Below, one piece after another: positions 48,745 through 59,875 of a DNA stretch of 64,000 nt. Below the pieces are notes generated by a model. It was given only the letters and a program-made list of their open reading frames with translations. It was not told the origin of the DNA and searched no databases. How positions within the stretch are numbered: the stretch's first letter is position 1; each line of letters begins with the position of its first letter. The position numbers were made by a program, and so were the translations under genes. The DNA lies in contig JAUTDP010000016.1 in assembly GCA_033439795.1 (NCBI GenBank), positions 620,001 to 684,000 of the forward strand, read 5' to 3'. Source of the stretch: Sordaria brevicollis (taxonomy: Eukaryota; Ascomycota; Sordariomycetes; Sordariales; Sordariaceae).

Positions 48745-49689
48745 GGCTGCGTACGAAGAGGAGGACAGATGGAGATTCTATTAACGGGGCCCGATGCCGC
48801 ATTGGAGGGTGCGATCGAGTTTGTAGATCGAAGTCGGGTACGGGTCCGTAGACTTTTAGATGTTGTTCGAGACGGCGACAGAACAATGGACAACCAGCAA
48901 AGGAACGTCGAAGGAGGGAGGGCGTGGAAGCCAGGAACGACAAGCGACCGTGTTTATTCCCAAGTAATAAGCATAGTGCTAGTCTGAGTCTGCATAAAGA
49001 TACAAGAAAAGAATCTCAGCTGATGTCGTTCGCTGATTATCCAAAAGTTCAATGGTGGTTGTACAAAGACAAAGTTCAGGGTCCGGTGTGTAATCGTGGA
49101 AAAGGGAAGATCGGAAACCGGGAAACGGGAAACGGGAAGCGACGGCGAGCGGGCGCCCTGTCGTCCCCGTGTCCACAGTGACCACTGACCACGCATGTGC
49201 CCCTTCCTAAAACGTGGGGGATTTGGACAACTGGCCAATTACGATGACGAAATTAAGATCTCGTGTGGAGATTCCAAGGAAGGGCTGAAACCCGGGGAGT
49301 GTTTGGAGATGTTATGGCAGTATGGCCATGGCGAGATTACAGTGGATGATTCGGGCCATATAGCGGGGAGCTGTTAACAAATCCCTAACAAATATTTGCA
49401 TATGGTTTGAGTTAACAACTCGTTTCGATTCTCACGCATCAATTCTGGACAACTTGAGGTCAATCATAACAATACCGGTATATACGAACAAGCAGAGAAC
49501 TAAACTATTGAAGTCTTCCACAGCATTTCATCCACCCTCTCATGACAAGTCTACCAAACAAGCATGCGTAACAACGCCAAAGACATTCCCACCATTTTTC
49601 AAACCCAAAAAGAGCCACAAGATCCCCAACCATCAACACCCCTTCAACATTTTCCAAAACCCAGCAACACTCTACGTCCAAGTTCCTGT
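48745..49689. other. Intergenic spacer
   Basis: About 0.95 kb, probably the upstream region of the transporter and the downstream region of the next minus-strand gene. Open frames here are short or antisense to the transporter's 5' end. A short purine-rich repeat (GGGAAACGGGAAACGGGAAG) is seen at about 49117-49140. No gene seen. Confidence 0.5.
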
Positions 49690-50165
49690 TCACTCCATCA
49701 CCCCTTCACCTCCAAGCCCTAGGTCGGCAAGCTCTCCTCCAACCTCCCCTCCAACCTCTCCCCCAACCCCCTCTCCCCCTTCCCCTTGAAGCTCGAGGTG
49801 AACAAGCTCGGGAAGCTCCCTCACCGGCTCATCAATCGGATACTTCCTCACCAGCCCGCCCAATCTAATTTCCTCAAGTCTCCTTGACACACTTTGGCTA
49901 TCAGCCCCGTTATCGACAACAAAGCGCACGCTTCTTTTGACATCGACTTCATCGGTTGGTGGGGTGGTGGGTGGTTTATTGTTGTTACATGTACGTGTAG
50001 GACGGCCGGCGTCGAGGAGGAAGCGGACTTGCTTTTTCTTTTGTGTGGAGGTGGGTGAGGTGGAGGAGGGGGTGGTGTTGTTATTGTCGTCGTTAGCGTT
50101 CTTTTTATTGGGCGGAGTGATAGGTTGCTTATTGTTGTTTTCGTTACCGTTGTTGTTGTTATTGT

Positions 50166-50196
<31 letters not shown>

Positions 50197-50743
50197 TGTC
50201 GACATTTGTTGAACAGGGGCGGCGGAGTTTTGAGGCGAGCCAGCTGCCATATGGCTCTTGGGAGGTTGGTGAGGAAGAATGGTGCTTATCAAGGTATGAT
50301 ATTGGTGGTAGACTATGCTGAATATCGCGTTCAGATTCACGTTGGGATATTTGTCGACAGGGCCTTGTTGCTCGGCTACAACAACGCCAGAGGTCGTGCT
50401 ACTACTTTGGTCGTCGAAGAGCATGGCCACCGCTTTCATGTTGCCGTCGGGATCCGTATGCCTTTCCGGCTCGTCGTAGCAGACGATCCCCATGGGGAAT
50501 TGGCTATCAATATCATTTGTGTGTTAGAATATGGCCAAGTCATCTTCTCCTTCCTGGACGTCAAATGAGGAAGAGCGCACAACACATACCCCTTCCAGTC
50601 CATTACCTAGACTTGTTGTTGGACTCTTGAGAAAAGAGGTTGTGTCGTATTCTCGACAGGTAGATGGAGAGGGGCATGATCACCCCAAAAAAGGTTAACG
50701 TAATGGATGCAACAATGAAAATCAGCTTGACGTCGCTAGTCAT
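49690..50743 (-). CDS. Single-pass membrane protein with low-complexity tail (316 aa, two exons)
   Basis: Model: exon 1 50743-50607, intron 50606-50504 (103 nt), exon 2 50503-49690. The donor is AG/GTAATG; a TTCTAACAC branch site lies about 20 nt before a TAG acceptor, and the phases join as Ser-Gln-Phe-Pro-Met. Exon 1 encodes a 45-residue segment with one transmembrane helix (about residues 5-29) followed by RIRHN. Exon 2 encodes SSQFPMGIVCYDEPERH, a Ser run (99-108 of the exon-2 ORF), Asn-rich stretches and two similar motifs, KKKQVRFLLDAG and VKRSVRFVVDNG, then a conserved-looking SVSRRLEEIRLGGLVRKYPIDEP and a Gly/Glu repeat tail. If the intron is wrong, exon 2 alone gives a 267-aa protein from the ATG at 50493. 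I do not recognise the family. Both VRF motifs fit the RVxF docking pattern for protein phosphatase 1 (inference). Confidence 0.6.
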
Positions 50744-52431
50744 AGTGAGAGGGCCGAGAGGACTGGAACTGAGATCAAGAGAGCGATTCCGGGGCAGGAC
50801 CAAACAATGTGGAATGCGAGGACCGAGAGAGTGGTGGACTCGAAGAAAGGGTGAAGTAGAACTTGAGAGCAGGACTGCAGAAAATGTGAGGGGAGCGAGA
50901 GCGAAAGATCAAGGAGAGGTAAACCAGGTCTTTGAACACATCTTGTGAGCGCCTCGAATGCAAATCGATTTATTCCATTTATTCAGTGTTTGTGTGCTGC
51001 ATCTCTCGCCCTTATTAACCCTCCATGTGAGAATGGCTTCATATCGAGCCATCTCTGCACCAATCGTTGGCAATGCATTTGGTCGGGATGGATGCGAAGT
51101 TGGGTCGATGAGCACCTCAGCGGTTGCGTGGAAAGGTTACCCCTCGACTGGCATTTTCCAGCGCAGCGCAGCTTGGTTCAGCATTGCTTTTTGAATCTTC
51201 CTTGGAGCAAGTTGCGTGTTGCCAAATCCAGTTGAGTTTTCGAAGATTTTCCCGAGAGGGGCAGTTCAAATTGTATGGCAGCATCGTGAATTGGATTCCA
51301 AGATCCCCTCAAGACCTTTCGCTCAGAACAACAGCAGATACGAGCACATCAGGAAGCATCTAGTTGTCCTTAGCTGTTAGGCTTTCGTGTCGTCCAACGG
51401 AGTCTAACAATCTACGTTAGCCGGGTGTTTGAATCAAAGTCAACACAGCGTTGCCACTGGGCAGGAAGTGGGTTTTTGCGAAATGACTGAGGCACTGTTC
51501 CTACTGTTACCCTCAAGGCCAACAAGCAGCATCGAGGCCCGGAGGTCTTCCAGGTAATGTAACTTTGCCAATGTCAAAAGAGTGTCGGGCAGTATCATGC
51601 AACCGCACGCAAAGGAGGCAGATCTGGCTTCCTCGAGGGACTTCATTTGTACAGCTACACAACAGTTGCTTCAGCTCAGAGCCAAAGTGACCAAGCAACG
51701 AGTAATGACATGACGAGGATGCCGCAGGTGGTCAACAGTGAGTGTGCGGGAGTTAAACTTGAAAAGACCTTCTTGACATCCGGTGGCCATGGAGAGCCTG
51801 CCTCAAAGCATCAACACCTCAGCAAGTTGCTTTGATGTGTTTGCCCGTTTGTTCAGCAAGTTGTTGGTTTGGGGATGGAAGAAAGACCGGGCCAGCTGCT
51901 CGTAGCTGTACCATGGTGGGGGTTGCACTATCAGACACTATCTTTCCCATGGCTATTTCCACACTAGAGCTGTTAGCGAATATTGCCGAGCTCGTTTGCC
52001 CAACGCTTTGATTGTGGGTTCTTTCTGCAACACACAACACGTGACCAGTTCCTGCTCTGATTCCTGGCTTGGCACAAAAGCACTTTAACTGGATTCGCGT
52101 CAACCGCGTCGCCCGCCAGGTCTAGCTCGATCACCGCGTCCATTTCGTGCCTCGATTCCCCCCATCCACATCATAGCCTACCACCACGGCAGCAAAGCTT
52201 ATTGGCGACCTGAATGAAGCTATCATAGGATACATCATTCTTTACTTGATATCCCATCCACTCCCGGTGGTCATATCCAATTTGCAGCACTCTCCCGGCC
52301 ATCCATCACCCCCCTCACCTTTTGCTCAACTCGTCGCAATCCAACCACTACCACTACCCTCCCTCCCTACAGCTGGTGATAGCTTCCCTGTCCCAACCGA
52401 TTGCTGTCAATCGGATCCCTTGCTACCAGCC
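50744..52431. other. Intergenic region upstream of the Mbp1-like gene
   Basis: About 1.7 kb between divergently transcribed genes (membrane protein minus, Mbp1 plus). Only short, overlapping open frames on both strands. The part nearest the Mbp1 start (52285-52400) is pyrimidine-rich, as is usual for fungal promoters or 5' UTRs. Three CGCGTC motifs lie at 52096-52140. Confidence 0.5.
52096..52140 (+). promoter_or_regulatory. Cluster of three CGCGTC motifs upstream of the Mbp1-like gene
   Basis: CGCGTC occurs at 52096-52101, 52105-52110 and 52135-52140, about 300-340 bases before the start codon. The first two are 9 bp apart. MBF-type complexes bind ACGCGT; these sites share the CGCGT core but lack the leading A. 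Autoregulation is possible but unproven. Confidence 0.35.
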
Positions 52432-55040
52432 ATGGTCAAGGCAAACGTCGGGGCCAACCCCGAGCCGGGCATTTACAGTGCCACCTACAGCGGTGTACGT
52501 CTTCTCTTCCTCTCCTCCATACCCCTCCACCTCTGTCGCTCGTTTGCCAGGACATGTTGCTAACCGCAAGCTGATGGTTTGCAGATCCCAGTATGGGAGT
52601 ACCAGTTCGGCGTCGACTTGAAGGAGCACGTCATGCGCCGTCGCCATGATGATTGGGTCAACGCGACGCACATCCTCAAGGCTGCTGGCTTCGACAAGCC
52701 TACCCGCACAAGAATTCTAGAACGCGAAGTTCAGAAGGACACCCATGAGAAGATCCAGGGTGGTTACGGAAGATACCAAGGTTCGCTATATATCAGATCT
52801 ATGTCAACCTTGTTCCCACTTGCTAACCATTTCCGCCGCCAGGAACCTGGATCCCACTTGAACAAGCCGAAGCTTTGGCTCGTCGCAATAACATCTACGA
52901 GCGACTAAAACCAATTTTTGAGTTCCAACCGGGCAATGAAAGCCCCCCTCCCGCGCCTAGGCACGCCAGCAAACCCAAGGCACCCAAGGTTAAACCCGCT
53001 GTGCCTACGTGGGGCAGCAAGGCGGGAAAGAACACAAACCCCCCTCAGGCCGGTAGTTTCGTAGCGGTCAATCGCAAAGGTCTTCCCGTCCAAGCACAGG
53101 ACTACCATGACGCGGACACGCAGATGCACGAAGACGATACCCCAGACAATCTTACAGTCGCCTCGGCATCATACATGGCCGAGGACGACCGCCACGACTA
53201 TTCCCACTTCTCGACCGGGCATAGGAAACGCAAGAGAGAGGACTTAGTCGAGGACATGACCGAGCAGCAACATGCGGTCTACGGCGACGAACTTCTAGAC
53301 TACTTCCTGCTTTCTAGGAACGAACAACCTGCCGTTCGCCCGGATCCTCCTCCCAATTTCAAACCTGACTGGCCCATTGACAACGAGCGTAACACATGTC
53401 TCCACTGGGCATCCGCTATGGGCGATGTCGATGTCATGAGACAGTTGAAGAAGCACGGAGCTAGCTTGGACTCACAGAACATTCGCGGAGAGACACCGTT
53501 TATGCGAGCCGTCAGTTTCACCAACTGTTGCGACAAGCAGACCTTCCCTCTCGTTATGAAGGAGCTAATCTCAACAGTCGACTGCCGCGACTTGTCAGGA
53601 TGCACTGTCCTCCATCACGCTGCCGCCATGAAGATCGGTCGGGTTAACAGCCAGTCCAGTTCTCGATACTACCTCGACATTATCCTGAACAAGTTGGAGG
53701 AGACTTACATTCCCGAGCATGTCCAACAGTTACTCGATGCCCAGGATAACGAGGGCAATACAGCCGTCCATCTCGCCGCCATGCGCAATGCCCGCAAGTG
53801 CATCCGGGCTCTCCTTGGCCGCGGTGCCAGGACAAACATTCCCAACAAGCAAGGCGTTACAGCTGAAGAGTTGATTAAGGATCTCAACGCTTCCATTTCA
53901 AAATCACGCTCCAACCTGCCGCAAAGGTCCTCCAGTCCTTTCGCGCCCGACACCCACCGCCACGATGGCTTCCACGACGCCATCAGCGATATGGCCATGA
54001 GTCGTAAGAACTCACAACAATCTTACAGCAGCGAAGCTGCCAATACGGTTCAAAACCGTATCACCCCCTTGATCCTGGCCAAGCTCAAGGATCTCACGAC
54101 CTCCTATGACTCCGAGTTCAAGGAGAAGGATGAGGCTGAAAAGGAAGCTAGACGCATCCTAAACAAGACTCAATCCGAATTCAAGGCGCTCACAGCGTCT
54201 ATTGACGACTACAACAGTCGTCTTGACTCGGACGAAGTGGCTGCCAAGACGGCTGTTGAGATGGCAACAGCCAGACATAAGGTGTTAGCGTTCGTTACCC
54301 ATCAGAACCGCATCTCGGTGCAGGAAGACGTCAAGGCGGACCTTGCGGCGCTTGGTAACGGCACTGTCGATGCAGGTGCCTTCACCATGGGAACTGGCAC
54401 GAACGGCACTACCAAATCGAGCAGCCCTAGCAAGAAGACCAAACTGTTGCCTTCGCCTGCGGACAACAAACCTCCCAAGGATGAGAACGAGACGGAGTCG
54501 GAGACTGAGCAGCCTACTGTCACTCAGGCTCAGCCGGGTCCTTCTTCTCAGGATACGGAGGTCGCTGACCAAGAGGATGAAGAGGATGAGGACGATTACA
54601 ACACTCGCCTCGCCCTTGCTGCCGAGCTTCGCTCCGTCCTCCACGAGCAACGCGCCGCGGAGAACGACTACGTTGAGGCTCGCGGCATGTTGGGCACAGG
54701 CGAGCGCATTGATAAGTACAAGCACTTGCTCACGTTGTGTCTGGGTCCGGACGACAATGAGAACCTCGAGGACAACCTCGAGGAAATGATCAAGTTTATG
54801 GAGAGGGAGGACGACGGTGACCTTCCCGCTGGTACCATGGCCGGCGGTGGCAACGGCGACTCTTCAGGTGGCGGCAGTAATGGCCATGCTCGTAGGGAGA
54901 GCATCCTGCCTGCTTTGCGAGGTGGTGGCGGCGAAGACCTCCCACGCAGAGCCAGTCGCCCGATGGCTGCTCTCCTTGCTGAGAGCGAGAGAGAGAACAA
55001 TGGCCGAACCGAACGTGGTCAAGAAATCGCGGCTAATTAG
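52432..55040 (+). CDS. mbp1: Mbp1-like APSES transcription factor (818 aa, three exons)
   Basis: Exons 52432-52494, 52585-52780 and 52843-55040. Both introns have TGCTAAC branch sites and end in CAG; donors are GTACGT and GTTCGC, and the phases join cleanly. The N-terminal APSES/KilA-N DNA-binding domain (about 14-110) shows WVNATHILKAAGF and GGYGRYQGTWIPLEQAEALA. A basic HRKRKRED (about 214-221) may be a nuclear signal. Ankyrin-type repeats lie at about 269-425 (NTCLHWASAMGDVDVMRQLKKHGA, GCTVLHHAA, GNTAVHLAAMRNARKCIRALLGRGA). A coiled coil follows (about 495-600), then an acidic stretch and a C-terminal helical region ending near KFMERED before a Gly/Ser tail. By family knowledge this is the DNA-binding subunit of MBF, which with a Swi6-type partner drives G1/S genes in the nucleus. 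A Swi4/Res-type name is equally possible; Swi6 is excluded because the DNA-binding domain is present. One TAG separates it from another long in-frame ORF. Confidence 0.92.
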
Positions 55041-55052
55041 GACGTGGGCGCG

Positions 55053-56063
55053 ATGAATATGGCTGGTGGACGTCAGGAACAGCAGGAGGGAAACGGCAAC
55101 TATGGTGCCGGCTACAATAACAACTACGACGATCACGACACCGGCTATGAATCCATGTCCGGCAATGTCTACAGCTCCGGACTTGGCCGTACCTCTGACT
55201 TTGGCTTTAGCTCCGACTTTGGTCCCAGCTCCGACAATGTTCCCAGCTCTCCTCCCAACTACGGTAGGGCGTACAACGGGTATGGTGGAGGTATGCTGGA
55301 GATGCAAATGAGTCCCACTCCAATGGTCTCGAGCTATAACTTCACTAGAGGTACTGTTTCTTTGCCCGAGGTTGAGCTCCCACAGCTTGGAAGCCCCATT
55401 TCTTTGCGCGGCGGTTATGCGCCCAACAGTAACCCTCTTGGAGGTGGCAATGGAAGCCATAATTATCCTATCGGTGGAATGAGTGGCATCAATGGTCCTG
55501 GAGGTTACAGTCATCCAATCGGCGGTATGAGCCACAGCAATGGTCCTGGAGGTTACAACACCAACTATGGAAACAACAGCTACAACGACAACCCTTATCT
55601 TGCACCCAGCAATGGCCGCAGATCTCATGAACACCAGAACAACACCGGACGTAGAGGCCACCGCAGCCCCATCACAAACTACAGGCGGAACAATAACAAC
55701 CTTCCCGTCCACCACCCCCTTCCCATGCCTAGCTTTGCCTACAGCCACTACGGCAGCATCAGTCTGGGCGTCAACGGCTATGGATACGCCACCCTGGGAT
55801 CTCAGAGCAACCATGTACGCCCTCCCATCAACGTCAATCTCAACAACCTGAGCGACCCGTTCGTCGACAGCGGCAGTAGCAGCAGCAGCGGGTATACCGG
55901 AGGCAACGGCTACGGCTACAGTGGTGGGATGCATACTAGAAGCTTTGCCGGTGGCGAAAGTGGTATGGTCGAGGAGTTGCCCCGTGTTGTGGAGGAAGAA
56001 GATGATTTGGAGTGGCGCGCTTTGCCGAAGTTGCCGCCGGTTAGGAGCTGGTTCAAGGGTTAA
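55053..56063 (+). CDS. In-frame Gly/Asn/Tyr-rich open frame directly after the Mbp1 stop (336 aa)
   Basis: After the TAG at 55038-55040 the same frame is open again for 341 sense codons to a TAA at 56061. Its first ATG is at 55053, only 12 bases beyond the stop. The protein is low-complexity and prion-like: rich in Gly, Asn, Tyr and Ser, with a 16-17-residue tandem unit PIGGMS..NGPGGY (about 55464-55560), a run of Ser, a basic GRRSHEHQ...RRGHRSP patch, and an acidic EEEDDLEWRALPKLPPVRSWF end. Third codon positions look pyrimidine-biased as in the real genes. It could be a C-terminal extension reached by stop readthrough or alternative splicing, the result of a new stop that truncated a longer Mbp1, or a separate short gene. 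I see no good in-phase donor that would remove the TAG. The 450-codon antisense frame (54864-56216) is a shadow rich in Ala/Val/Arg. Confidence 0.5.
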   Translation: MNMAGGRQEQQEGNGNYGAGYNNNYDDHDTGYESMSGNVYSSGLGRTSDFGFSSDFGPSSDNVPSSPPNYGRAYNGYGGGMLEMQMSPTPMVSSYNFTRGTVSLPEVELPQLGSPISLRGGYAPNSNPLGGGNGSHNYPIGGMSGINGPGGYSHPIGGMSHSNGPGGYNTNYGNNSYNDNPYLAPSNGRRSHEHQNNTGRRGHRSPITNYRRNNNNLPVHHPLPMPSFAYSHYGSISLGVNGYGYATLGSQSNHVRPPINVNLNNLSDPFVDSGSSSSSGYTGGNGYGYSGGMHTRSFAGGESGMVEELPRVVEEEDDLEWRALPKLPPVRSWFKG

Positions 56064-59000
56064 GACCCTTGCGGCGTTGTCTTTTTGAGTCCTCTGCTTC
56101 GGATTCTTTCTGGGGACCCTGCTTGTGGCTCGTATTGGGGCACTTTCCTGGCTTCTTCTTGGGACGCTTACAGGGGCTCTTCTTGGGATTCCGCTTGGAA
56201 GCAATCTTGGGCTCATCTTGGGATTCTTCTTGGTTTCCCTCTTGGAACCCGTTTGGAAGGAACTCAGAATTCTTGCATCCGGCGATCGGCGTTGGTTTGG
56301 CTAGCTTGGCTTGACTTTGGTTTTATTCCTGGTTGTCTGCCTTGGGTGCTGGACCTGTTTTTGTCGGCTTGCTTGGATCATTATTGGCTTTGGTTCTTGC
56401 TTTGCTGCACGACTACGAGATACCGGATTCAAACATTCTGCTCACAAAGGGCAGCAGACAGACTTGACTTGCGAGATGGATACGAACAAATGGAAAGATA
56501 AAAGGAATGGAGATGCGAAATACGGAAGCTGGAAACAGAGGTGTGTACCTTGGGGACTGGGGTCTCCAGTTGGAGATCGTTCAGGAGGTACATCTACATC
56601 TTTCAGCTCATTCACAGGTCATGAAATATGGAAGGAAATGCATCATGCAAGAGCAAAGCAAAGGGAGGAGATACCATGGTGCCACACATAATCAGTGGCT
56701 TTGCACAGCAGGCTTCTCGCACTTAGTTTAAAGAGTGGAAAGGAGCGAAATCAATGGTGCATTCAGTTCGTCAATCAATCAATGTTTATAAGATTCTTGT
56801 ACGTATTTTAGTTAGAGACATGGTTGCAGCGTGCAGTTCATGATGGGTGGGACGAATGATCTTCTGTCCAGTTGTTCAGCTACTGCGGCCCGGCAGTTGG
56901 CAGGCAGTAATGCTGGGTATGGACATGGAAGATCTAGTATTCTGCTTAACTCACGTTGCGTAAATTCAAATTCAAGAGATCAAGATAAATTCGCCCTTCT
57001 TCTGGCCCAGTGACTGCTCTCATGCATGTTTCGTGTCTCAACATACTCAATTTCTCCGTCTTGAATGTGGCTGTCTGGACCAGCGTCTTCCAGCGGCTTT
57101 CTTTCCTGGCAACGCCTTTGGCCCATCTGCTGCTAACACAACCAATAATCCTTCTGCGGTGAGCTTTCTTGCTGTGGCGTGTTTTTCACTTTGATTCTCT
57201 GTTACTCTTGTTTTAACTTCTCGGATGTTCTATCTGTGGTTCAATTTCTTCTCACAACGGTGATATGAATATAATGTTGAGTGACGCTCGGGCAGGCAGC
57301 TTAGCAGAGAAACCTGCCAGGTTGAAGTTAGGACGTTATCAGCAATACGGCTCTTCTGGACATGATCCTGTTAGTGTAATAACTCCCAACGTACCTTCTG
57401 TTAGTATTGAACCGTCAACACCTCGACCTGGACCCTAGATGTCCAATGGTGTCTGCATACTTGAATCGCTTAATTGAGTTTTACGTCCTTGATACCAAAT
57501 GCGTGTTTGCAATATCTTGTTTATTTCGCCCTCCCTCACTCTTCACGTAGATCTAGTATGGTGGTGTGATTCGATGCTTATGAGCGAGAAGCCCGACTTC
57601 GTGCTTCGATCGAACGAGCACAGCGCGCTACAAGTGCAAGTGCAACTGCAGCCCATGCACGTATGGGACCTTCGTTTCTATAACATCCAAGCTCCATGGT
57701 GTTTTGAAATGGCGAGATGGCGCAGGCAGTAGAGCATAAAAATGATATCTGCAATAAAGATTCGCACTAAGGCGCTTTCGTAATCTGTCAAACAATGTTC
57801 AGAAAATCTGCTGCTTGTATATAACTATGCTGACGAGGGCTGGTGTGATCACAAAAGTGCTGAAGGGGCGGATGTGTGGAATGTGGGGCACATGCTTGAT
57901 ATTTTGGGGGAGTTAGCTCACTAACGCAAAGGTGCTTGAAGTTGGAAGCCAATGGTTAAGAATGCATCTAACTGTCCATCACGTCTTTGCTAGATTTTTG
58001 TTAAGTTAATCGGTTGCTTTTCTCCTGAGCTATATCAATGGCTGTGCAGCAACATCACGGGTCACAACATACCTCCATTTGATGTGCATGTTCCTAAACT
58101 TGAATGAAGATATGGACTCCTGAGCGAGCACCATGGATGAAATGCGCCTGTTAGCTAGCCGAGCCAGGAGTATCGACATTTCGTTCTTCAACCAACTAAA
58201 ACCTCTTACCATATTCTGTGCCACTCCCACCATGATGTTGCTGCCCTTTCCCATAGAGGTACTCGGATATAAACTATTAACACCGATCACCCGCCCGACT
58301 CTATCCGCTTTACGGTCCGCCTCTGCCACCGCCTTACGTCCGCCCTTCTGCATTGTCCTGGCATACATACATCTGTAGTGTGTGATGTGCGTGATCCATG
58401 ATGGTGATCTTTCTTGCAATCTTGATTCTTGTTCAACAATTTTGGGTTGATGCAGCTACAAAGAGTGAAAGCTAAATCACAGGAAGTTTCCGGAAGTTGA
58501 TCTTGGTAGAATGCGAAACCCGTCGGTAGAGGTAATTTCGCCTCGCATAGAGCTCATATCAGTTTGTTTCTTCCTCGTCGTGATTGATTGGAAAAGGATC
58601 AGCCTGCACATTAGTATGGTCATCATCCAAGCTGCATCACACTTTACCACCACAGATAACTAGCATCCGTCCCCCTTCCAGAATGCCTCATTTTATCCAT
58701 AGGGCTGACACACGTAACAAGTCTGACAAGATCCTGCTTCCCACCCTTTCTCCATTCCGGAGCACGTAAGCCGCATAGTGGTGTGGTAATCTATAAGGTT
58801 TTCTAGAAGGAACAAAATTGATGCGGGGAAGAGTGAGACGAAGTCATAGGGTGCATTAATGCCGAAGGTGTTCGGTGTTTGATGGCAGATGCTGATAAAG
58901 ACATATTGCGGAGAGGATTCATCATACCAATTTGCTTTTATTACCATAGATATGTGATTATCTATGCAGGACAGGCAAGAATAGAAGATTGTGTTCAATG

Positions 59001-59875
59001 CATTGGTTAGATTTGTGATGCATTCCGAGCAAGGTAGCCAATGCCTAGAATCTGCCAGCACTTGTACTTCCCATTACCAAGCAGTAAAAGGCTGGCCTCA
59101 ACACATATCTTCAAGAGGACCAGATCAAAAAAAGGTGCATGTTTCATAGGGCTGAGTGGTGTGACGTTTCGGGCGGTGCCTACCCCACGTGGCGCTGAAA
59201 GCGATCGGCAAGTCAACAGCGTTTCATTGTACTTATTCACGGAGAATGCCTTGTCTAGCTTGTTTCAGTGGTATCCCTACCCTTACTGTGATTCAAGGTC
59301 AAAAGGACATGACATCTTGGGAAGTAGCAAAGAATACTGAGTGAAGGGTCAAAGTGATCAATGCCAACTAAGTCGAGCTGAAGGGTATAAAAACGCCAAA
59401 GGCGTACAAGACGAAAAGAAAACTGCGAAGACAGATATAGACAACACTGACTGCCGTTTCTGCACAAGAAACATACGAGAAAAAACAGTATAAAAGAACA
59501 ACAAGGTCATAACATCGTAAACAACTCATTTTTTGTCCCTCCATTGAACGTACGCCGGACCATCTCCTGAGCGGCCCTTCTCATCCTTGGCCATCCTGCC
59601 CCACCATACATAACAACTCAAGGGGAAAAGACCCAATGATGCTCATGGTACAAAGAAAACCCTATAAACACCAGTATGCAGTCCCTACGCCTCTCCAGCC
59701 TATAGGAGGTGCAGGGAGATCTGGAAGCGACTTGCCCCACTGAGCGTTTGATGTGTGTACGCAATCTTGTGCTTGGATGCCTGCAGTGCATGGTGGCTGA
59801 GGCTCTGGCTACATCCAAACCCAAATTGGACTTCATCGGTAGAGGCATGGGCGTTCCTGTTAGCCTTGAACATGC
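56064..59875. other. Long gene-poor region downstream of the Mbp1-like gene
   Basis: About 3.8 kb without a convincing gene. The first 250 bases are an imperfect CTTGG-rich repeat, probably 3' UTR. All open frames are short, and many start with non-ATG codons (for example 58030-58419 and 58693-59061). Composition is ordinary and not RIP-like. It may hold UTRs, non-coding RNA or spliced genes with small exons that I cannot resolve. Confidence 0.5.
56120..56260 (+). repeat. Imperfect CTTGG-rich repeat after the Mbp1 region
   Basis: Units such as TTCTTGGGA, CTTGGAAGC and TCTTGGGATTC recur about every 12-20 bases. The pattern is degenerate, with no fixed period. Confidence 0.45.

Noticed and set aside
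54864..56216. 450-codon open frame on the minus strand over the end of the Mbp1-like gene and the following ORF
   Set aside because: The composition (Ala, Val, Arg, Thr, Ser) is what the complement of Gly/Asn/Tyr-rich codons gives; there is no domain. The plus-strand frame has the codon pattern of a real gene.
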